Shown: piece by piece, positions 23,489 through 28,562 of the stretch | Layout of the letters: each line of letters opens with the position of its first letter | How positions within the stretch are numbered: the first letter of the stretch is position 1 | Source: an uncultured Eubacterium sp. | Lineage (GTDB): Bacteria; Bacillota; Clostridia; Lachnospirales; Lachnospiraceae | Direction of reading: 5' to 3' | Length of the DNA stretch: 28,562 nt | Assembly: GCA_900551945.1 (NCBI GenBank) | Contig: URYE01000029.1 | Coordinates: forward strand, 1 to 28,562 | Made by a program: the position numbers and the translations under genes | The notes under the pieces: generated by a model | The model's database searches: none | Seen by the model: the letters and a program-made list of their open reading frames with translations, nothing else | Told to the model about the DNA's origin: nothing

Positions 23489-24886
23489 TTAATGGGAATT
23501 TACATAAGAATTTGCTTCTCTGTAATATGAGCTTGATGGAAAATCATCAACTATATATTGATAGTACTTTACAGCATTGTCTTCTTGTCCTAAAGAGTCA
23601 TAACATTTAGCTGCATAATAAACTGCATCTACCATTGTTGTATCACATTTGTAAGCCTTGACAAAATACTCTGCTGCTTCTGTATAATCAGACTTATTAT
23701 ATGCTGTCCTTGCCCTGCTATAAAGCTCAGTAGAAGCCGACTGCATTGTTTCTTCCGCTATTGTATTGTACAAGTCCTTAGCTTCACTTGATGGAAGTGA
23801 ACTTACTTCAACGTCTAAAAGGTCTTCTGCCGCCTGTGTATAATCCTTTGCAATATATGAATTAGCCGCTGAAATTACAGAAGTTAATAACTTGTTGCTT
23901 CCACCATCTCCGCCTAACTGTTCTAAAGTTTCTTCTAGGGCTTCTTTTTCTCTCTTTACTTGATTAAGCTGTGATTCTAAAGAATTAAGTTCAACATTTC
24001 CACTAGACAATTGTTCGCTATAATCTTGAATACTCTTATTATAATCAGCTGTCATTCCCTTATACTTAGATGGTATTATTAAGAACCATATAAGTGCTGC
24101 ACCAATTGCTACACCAATAAGTATATTGACTATAGTGACTGCGCCATTACTTGGTTCTTTGTATGAAGAACGTGGCATAATAACATCATCACCACTAAGC
24201 GGCTTTCTTTCTTCAATCTTATTACGTTTCTTAGGAAGAAATGTAGTGCTTTGCGACTCTTTCTTCTTTGCTTGAATATCTGCTTCTATATCTTCAAGAT
24301 AAAGCTTTGCAAGTGTATTATTTTTATCAATCTTTAAAATATTATTAAGTAACTTCTTGGCTTTATTAAGCTCATTGTTTTTCATATACAACAAAGCTAA
24401 AAGCTGCATAGACTTAATATGCTTTTGATTTTGTGTAACAATCTTTTTTAATTGTATAACAGCCATATCAATATTGCCTTCTTTTGCATACTTTAATGAC
24501 TGATTATACTTCTTTATTAATGTTGTTACCGCCGTAAATCTGCCTTGATTAGACTGAATTTGTGTAATATATGAGCTTGCTGGATTATCTTCTGGCTTAA
24601 GGTTCTTACTAAGCACCCATTCACTCAAAGCTTCTACAACATCTCCCATTTCACAATATACAAGACCTAATAAGTTACGGGCTTCTATATTATATTTATT
24701 AATTGCAACACTTGTTCTCAAACTTTCAGCCGCTCCCGACAAATCTCTTACACGAGCCTTTGAAAGTCCCAGATTATAGTACAAATTAGACACTTTTGCT
24801 GTTCTTTTAAAAACATACACATCTATGCCACACTGTGGACATTTATCACTAGCTGATAATACACAGCCACATTTATAACATCTCAT
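23489..24886 (-). CDS. Zinc-ribbon, TPR-repeat membrane protein
   Basis: A 465-residue protein of unknown function. An N-terminal zinc ribbon (C3, C6, C16, C19, plus C8) precedes TPR-like helical repeats at about 34-100 and 128-205. A charged linker and a single membrane helix follow (249-271), then a coiled coil (278-325) and a second TPR block (332-460) with YYAAKCYDSLGQEDNAVKYY-type repeats. The layout suggests one TPR array inside the cell and one outside, possibly a scaffold for envelope or cell-division proteins, but orientation is inference. GGAGGAA lies ten bases before the ATG. It is the last gene of the folC operon. Confidence 0.75.
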   Translation of the reverse strand: MRCYKCGCVLSASDKCPQCGIDVYVFKRTAKVSNLYYNLGLSKARVRDLSGAAESLRTSVAINKYNIEARNLLGLVYCEMGDVVEALSEWVLSKNLKPEDNPASSYITQIQSNQGRFTAVTTLIKKYNQSLKYAKEGNIDMAVIQLKKIVTQNQKHIKSMQLLALLYMKNNELNKAKKLLNNILKIDKNNTLAKLYLEDIEADIQAKKKESQSTTFLPKKRNKIEERKPLSGDDVIMPRSSYKEPSNGAVTIVNILIGVAIGAALIWFLIIPSKYKGMTADYNKSIQDYSEQLSSGNVELNSLESQLNQVKREKEALEETLEQLGGDGGSNKLLTSVISAANSYIAKDYTQAAEDLLDVEVSSLPSSEAKDLYNTIAEETMQSASTELYSRARTAYNKSDYTEAAEYFVKAYKCDTTMVDAVYYAAKCYDSLGQEDNAVKYYQYIVDDFPSSSYYREANSYVNSH

Positions 24887-24922
24887 CGTTTAAACATTCC
24901 TCCGTATACATACATGACCATA

Positions 24923-25063
24923 TTATTTATTTGACTTTCCTGCTATTATCTTGTTAATAAGGTCTGCTATATCTGGAACATCATTATTGTAAATAGCTTC
25001 TTCTGCGTCTTCTACTTCAAGACTTGGTTTAAACTTCTTAATTTCTTCATCAAAATCTATCAT
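24923..25063 (-). CDS. Small 46-residue acidic protein, unknown
   Basis: A short gene not overlapping any other, starting eight bases after the folC stop codon. It begins MIDFDEEIKKFKPSLEV and ends AGKSNK, with an acidic first half and an amphipathic helix (about DIADLINKIIAG, 31-42) near the end. AGAGGT sits four bases ahead of the ATG. Tight spacing within the folC operon and a sensible ribosome binding site support a real gene. The sequence shows no known motif or membrane segment; a small adaptor or binding helix is only a guess. Confidence 0.7.
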   Translation of the reverse strand: MIDFDEEIKKFKPSLEVEDAEEAIYNNDVPDIADLINKIIAGKSNK

Positions 25064-25071
25064 AAATACCT

Positions 25072-26403
25072 CTATTCCGCAGTTTTTCTGCTTATAATCG
25101 ACTTAATCTCACCTGTAAGATACAATGAGCCTGCACATACAAGTATATCCTTTTTCTTATCCATCGCATAAGAAAATGCTTGTGATACATTTTCAAATTC
25201 AGTAACCTTCTTATCAGTATAATGCTTAAATGTATCTTTCATACTCTTGTCATCAAGCTTTCTTACTCCACCGACTTGAGTAATTACAAATTCATCAAAC
25301 AATTGACTTAAACAAAGTGCTTGTATCATTTTTTCAAAATTCTTATCTCTTACCACTGAAAATAATAATACACATGACTTATCCTTACATATTCCCCTTA
25401 CAGAAGCAATAAATGCTTCTATGCCCTCTGGATTATGTGCTCCGTCAACGTATACATTTGTTAGAACTTCTTCCATTCTGCCTTCCCAATGTGTCTGTTT
25501 AACTGCCTGCTTACACTCATTAATATCAAGCTCTACTACTTTAAGCTTTTGCAATACTGCCATTGCGGTTAAAGCAAGAGTACAATTTTCAACTTGATAA
25601 ACTGCTTTAGTGTCTAAAACAAAACAATCATTCTTATAATACTCATTATTAATCAAAAAATCAATATAATTTGCTGTGTTTTGCCTAATTTTATAATCTT
25701 TAGGTGTTATGGCAATATAGCTTGTATTTTCTTTATTGGCCTTTTTTACAAATACATCTGTTACAGCTTTATTTTTGTCTAAAAATACAACTGGTGTTTT
25801 AGACTTTATAATTCCTGCCTTTTCACTCGCTATTTTTTCTAAAGTGTCACCAAGAATTGCTGTGTGTTCAAGACTTATTGTCGTTATTACCGACAAGACG
25901 GGGTGTGCTACAACATTAGTAGAATCAAGCTTTCCACCTAATCCTGTTTCCATAACTACAAAATCAACTTGTTCTTGTGCATACACACACATTGCAATTG
26001 CAAAAAAGTAATCAAAATATGCAATATCAATATCTTCTTTTTTTAACTCTAATGAAACCTTATACACTATATTAAAATACTTTATAAATTGTTCCTCAGA
26101 TACAAGTTCATTACATATTCTTATACGTTCTCTTATATCTACAAGATGTGGTGATGTAAAAAAGCCTGTCTTGTATCCATTAAAATTAAGTATACCATTA
26201 ATATATGAACACACTGAGCCTTTTCCATTAGTACCTGCAACGTGGATTATTTTTAACTTATCTTGCGGATTACCTAGATATTCTAAAAGTCTTTTACACC
26301 TTTCTACTCCTGTAAGCCTTACAAATTGCGGTATTCCATTAAGAAAATGTTCTATCTTTTCCATTGTATCAAATAATGGCTTGTCTATAATATTGTCACT
26401 CAC
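25072..26403 (-). CDS. folC: Folylpolyglutamate synthase / dihydrofolate synthase
   Basis: FolC adds glutamate to folates (and usually to dihydropteroate) with ATP in the cytoplasm, retaining folates in the cell. The 443-residue Mur-ligase-like protein has the P-loop GTNGKGS (57-63), the FTSPHLVDIRERI folate loop (82-94), ETGLGG-KLDSTN and the C-terminal DGAHNPEG motif. Length is normal for the family. The start codon is GTG at 26403, with GGAGAAG seven bases upstream. It leads an operon with the 46-residue gene and the TPR gene. Confidence 0.95.
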   Translation of the reverse strand: MSDNIIDKPLFDTMEKIEHFLNGIPQFVRLTGVERCKRLLEYLGNPQDKLKIIHVAGTNGKGSVCSYINGILNFNGYKTGFFTSPHLVDIRERIRICNELVSEEQFIKYFNIVYKVSLELKKEDIDIAYFDYFFAIAMCVYAQEQVDFVVMETGLGGKLDSTNVVAHPVLSVITTISLEHTAILGDTLEKIASEKAGIIKSKTPVVFLDKNKAVTDVFVKKANKENTSYIAITPKDYKIRQNTANYIDFLINNEYYKNDCFVLDTKAVYQVENCTLALTAMAVLQKLKVVELDINECKQAVKQTHWEGRMEEVLTNVYVDGAHNPEGIEAFIASVRGICKDKSCVLLFSVVRDKNFEKMIQALCLSQLFDEFVITQVGGVRKLDDKSMKDTFKHYTDKKVTEFENVSQAFSYAMDKKKDILVCAGSLYLTGEIKSIISRKTAE

Positions 26404-26494
26404 TTAATACTTCTCCATTCGCACACTATTTCATTTCTAATAATATTTGTAAATATATTACTATTTATAAGTATATTGTATACTTTAAATATTA

Positions 26495-28228
26495 CTACTT
26501 TCTTTCTATACTTATAATTTCATTGTCTTTATATACTATTCTTACATTCTTTCCAGCTGCCACATTACAATATGTAACCATATTTTCTGAATATATATCA
26601 CTTATAAGTCCTTGTAACTTGTCTTGATTTTCAGCTTTTATTGTATCATCATTATATGTGTTACTATTATTCTCAAACATACTGTCTGCATTATCTGACT
26701 CTAACTGTGTATCATTAACATTATCAATATCGTTAATATTTTCACCAAATACGATATCTTTGTTTTCTATCTGCTGAGTTTCGTATGCAAATGATGACAT
26801 ATCACCATTGTCTTGCATTTCTTTTAAGAATTCTTCAATCTTTATTATTTCTGCGTCTGTAAACTCAATTACAAGTTTTTCAATAATGTCACTATCTATA
26901 CTTAATTTATAAAAAAAGGCTTCCCATTGTGACTTTAGCTTTTGTGCCTTTTCACTAACTTGTTTATCAGACTTACTTTTGACAACTTCAAAATTAAGTC
27001 TTGCTGTATTTCTTTCTGACTCAATTCTATTCTTAATATTTACAAGCTCTTTTAGCTTTTGTTGTCTTTTTGCCCAATCATTCTTAGCACTGTCTAACTT
27101 ACGTTTTGTTTCATTAACTTGATTATAATAACTCTTTGTTTCTGAGTCTGTGTGTTTACCTGAAATATATTCATCCTTCTTACTTTCAAGTCCCATAAAG
27201 CTCATCTGTATCTCGTCATATTCTCGTTGTTCTAGCTCTAGTCTATCTGTATTATCTTGGATTTGCGCTTCTATTTTTTCAAGCTCTTTTTCTGATTTGT
27301 TAAGTCTATTTTCAGCTTCAATTCTGTCTGATAAAAGCACTCTTAACTTCTTTTCCTGTTCAAGATGCTCCATCATCATATCTGTCTGCACATAAGATGG
27401 TAATATAGTTCTATCAATTGTAAACTTCTCAAGACTTGAAGCTGTTGCTCTCCATATAAATTCAGCAAATAGCAATCTTGATATTCTTTTTAGACTTCTA
27501 ACACCTACTAATGCTGTCTCTATATTGACATTAACCATATCAAAACAATCTATTCCTAAACATTCAACTGTTCTTGTTAAATACTTAGTGCCTTTTTCAA
27601 GTCTTAATATTCTACCAATACCTCTTCCACTAAACTCTTTAGGAAGCAACGCCTTTTGAAGTTCTCTTTTTGTATCCATAGATACTTCATTTAAACGCAT
27701 TTGTATCTGATTATCCATTCTTTTTATATCTTCTTGTTGCTGTTTTTGTAGGTAAATGTGTAGACTATTTATAAACGCCTTATTATATTCTATGTGTATT
27801 TGTTGCATTTTATTTGCACAACCTGCATATTTTTCAATTGATGGATATACTTTCGCAGCTTCATTGACTACCAAAAATATAAGTCTATCATCGCTTATAT
27901 TTCCCTCCTTATTAACCGAAGGATTAAGCTCTATGCACTTTTGCAAAAGAAGTCTTTTTAATTCATAATCAAGTTGTATTCTATCATTAACTGCCATTCT
28001 TTCATAATCATCATTGACCATATCTGAAACATTTTTTGCTTGATATGCAAATGGTGTCTTTCCAGAAAATGCTTCTGTTATAGAATTAGCAAAACCGGCA
28101 AAGCCCCCTAACATCTTGTTGCCAGTTTCTTTTGCAACATTCGCCAATGTGATATTTTTTAAAAATGCTATTTGCATTCTTATGTCATCATCTGTCATTC
28201 TGGTAAATATCTCAAACAGTCCTGCCAC
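26495..28228 (-). CDS. Unrecognised coiled-coil protein of 577 residues
   Basis: I do not recognise this protein. Residues 1-60 are a mixed region with a glycine-rich segment (GGFAGFANSI, 41-50) that may be amphipathic or membrane-touching. Residues 75-280 are largely helical. Residues 285-435 form a long charged coiled coil (EKELEKIEAQ-type heptads). Residues 475-540 are acidic, Asn/Asp-rich and probably disordered, and the final 35 residues look like a small beta element. There is no signal peptide or clear membrane helix, so it is probably cytoplasmic. The start is GTG with GGAGGGA eight bases upstream. It has its own promoter and no partner gene. Function cannot be inferred. Confidence 0.75.
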   Translation of the reverse strand: MAGLFEIFTRMTDDDIRMQIAFLKNITLANVAKETGNKMLGGFAGFANSITEAFSGKTPFAYQAKNVSDMVNDDYERMAVNDRIQLDYELKRLLLQKCIELNPSVNKEGNISDDRLIFLVVNEAAKVYPSIEKYAGCANKMQQIHIEYNKAFINSLHIYLQKQQQEDIKRMDNQIQMRLNEVSMDTKRELQKALLPKEFSGRGIGRILRLEKGTKYLTRTVECLGIDCFDMVNVNIETALVGVRSLKRISRLLFAEFIWRATASSLEKFTIDRTILPSYVQTDMMMEHLEQEKKLRVLLSDRIEAENRLNKSEKELEKIEAQIQDNTDRLELEQREYDEIQMSFMGLESKKDEYISGKHTDSETKSYYNQVNETKRKLDSAKNDWAKRQQKLKELVNIKNRIESERNTARLNFEVVKSKSDKQVSEKAQKLKSQWEAFFYKLSIDSDIIEKLVIEFTDAEIIKIEEFLKEMQDNGDMSSFAYETQQIENKDIVFGENINDIDNVNDTQLESDNADSMFENNSNTYNDDTIKAENQDKLQGLISDIYSENMVTYCNVAAGKNVRIVYKDNEIISIERK

Positions 28229-28247
28229 AATTACACTCCCTCCGTTC

Positions 28248-28259
28248 TAATGCGCATTA
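28248..28259. promoter_or_regulatory. Perfect palindrome ahead of the coiled-coil gene, possible operator
   Basis: TAATGCGCATTA is a perfect 12-base palindrome in the leader, about 20 bases before the GTG start. It shares TGCGCATT with the repeat region upstream of the Xre gene (2398-2405). It may be an operator; chance is possible. Confidence 0.35.
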
Positions 28260-28310
28260 ACACACACTTATTAATTATGTTATTTTGCAAATAATAAAAA
28301 TAACAAAGCT

Positions 28311-28319
28311 ATTATACCA
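28311..28319 (-). promoter_or_regulatory. Extended -10 promoter of the coiled-coil gene
   Basis: On the minus strand TGG directly precedes TATAAT (28316-28311), an extended -10. No good -35 is seen at the normal distance. The leader would be about 75 bases and contains the palindrome at 28248-28259. Confidence 0.5.
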
Positions 28320-28410
28320 TACCATATCACATTATAATCTTACAATTTTGTTACAAATGGTATTTTTATAATATATTTTTATAATACATAGAATATTTAT
28401 TTTATAATAT

Positions 28411-28451
28411 AAAAAAGCGCAGATACCAAAGAAATAATCCCTAATATCTGC
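28411..28451 (-). terminator. Terminator facing the insertion-element end
   Basis: GCAGATA (28419-28425) pairs with TATCTGC (28445-28451). On the minus strand the stem is followed by GC and six Ts (28416-28411). It would stop transcripts leaving the transposase-like gene at the window edge before they reach the coiled-coil gene. Confidence 0.7.
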
Positions 28452-28460
28452 ACTTTATAT

Positions 28461-28562
28461 ATTAACAGCTGCAAAACCACATACCTTTAGGTGTGTGGAT
28501 ACACAGTGTTCGTTACCATTACCTTTGATTTTGGATATATTTTTCAACAATCTCTTGCGAAA
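28461..28562 (-). mobile_element. End of a second IS200/IS605-type element
   Basis: A hairpin CCACATACC-TTTA-GGTGTGTGG (28477-28498) lies 20 bases beyond the stop of a transposase-like frame. Its ACCTTTAGGTG core and + strand orientation match the hairpin at 55-76. With tnpA running leftward, this would be the left end of an IS605-type element whose other gene lies beyond the window. A simple IS200 element with tnpA alone is the alternative. The exact boundary is not visible. Confidence 0.5.
28519..28562 (-). CDS. tnpA: C-terminal tail of an IS200/IS605 TnpA transposase, partial
   Basis: The minus strand frame reads SQEIVEKYIQNQR and then TAA at 28521-28519. Y1-type IS200 transposases commonly end with such a helix (pattern V-x-KYI-x-NQ). 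The active-site tyrosine and HUH motif would lie outside the window, so the call depends on this short match plus the hairpin behind it. Confidence 0.55.
   Translation of the reverse strand, partial: SQEIVEKYIQNQR

Noticed and set aside
1..28562. CRISPR array, prophage, tRNA or rRNA genes, or a defence island
   Set aside because: No regular spacer-repeat structure, phage genes, cloverleaf-like or rRNA-like sequence was seen anywhere in the window.

Overview
The window is AT-rich chromosomal DNA from an endospore-forming, Gram-positive Clostridia member. The evidence is a spoIIA-sigF-spoVA block, AGGAGG-type ribosome binding sites, low-G+C codon use, and a pectin-type carbohydrate locus of the kind carried by gut Lachnospiraceae. 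The family assignment is inference; no rRNA or tRNA gene is present to confirm it.

Layout, left to right. (1) 1-95: the right end of an IS200/IS605-type element whose body lies outside the window. (2) 384-2820, + strand: the ribosome-associated GTPase gene typA, a leader or small-RNA-like folded region, a small Xre-type regulator, and a terminator. (3) 2921-4714, minus: an ABC exporter half-transporter. (4) 4998-14218, minus: a sugar-polymer utilisation locus. A lipoprotein solute-binding protein and two Lpl/Ytc-type permeases form one transcription unit with a strong promoter and terminator. An ankyrin-GH43 fusion, a degenerate GH88/GH105-like protein and a GH28 polygalacturonase follow. None of the three enzyme-like proteins has a signal peptide, so oligosaccharides are probably imported and cut in the cytoplasm. 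The transporter ATPase and any specific regulator are not encoded here. (5) 14508-15149, minus: a YigZ/IMPACT-family gene, divergent from (6) 15339-18284, +: a class A penicillin-binding protein with a long Asn-rich tail. (7) 18395-23319, minus: spoIIAA-spoIIAB-sigF, a terminator, then spoVAA-AB-AC-AD-AE with a candidate forespore (sigma-G-like) promoter. (8) 23489-26403, minus: folC, an unlisted 46-codon gene, and a zinc-ribbon/TPR membrane protein, ending in a strong terminator. (9) 26495-28228, minus: an unrecognised 577-residue coiled-coil protein. (10) 28411-28562: a terminator, a hairpin and the last codons of what looks like an IS200/IS605 TnpA gene.

Functional themes. In sporulation, SpoIIAA and SpoIIAB control sigma-F, and the SpoVA proteins move dipicolinic acid into and out of the spore. 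In nutrition, the SBP and permeases feed cytoplasmic GH43 and GH28 enzymes. No CRISPR array, prophage or recognisable defence system is visible. The most unusual items are two domain fusions: ankyrin repeats on a GH43 enzyme, and a zinc ribbon plus four membrane helices on an ABC sugar permease. Others are the degenerate GH105-like protein between two active-looking glycosidases, the folded RNA-like region between typA and xre, and the 46-residue protein downstream of folC.
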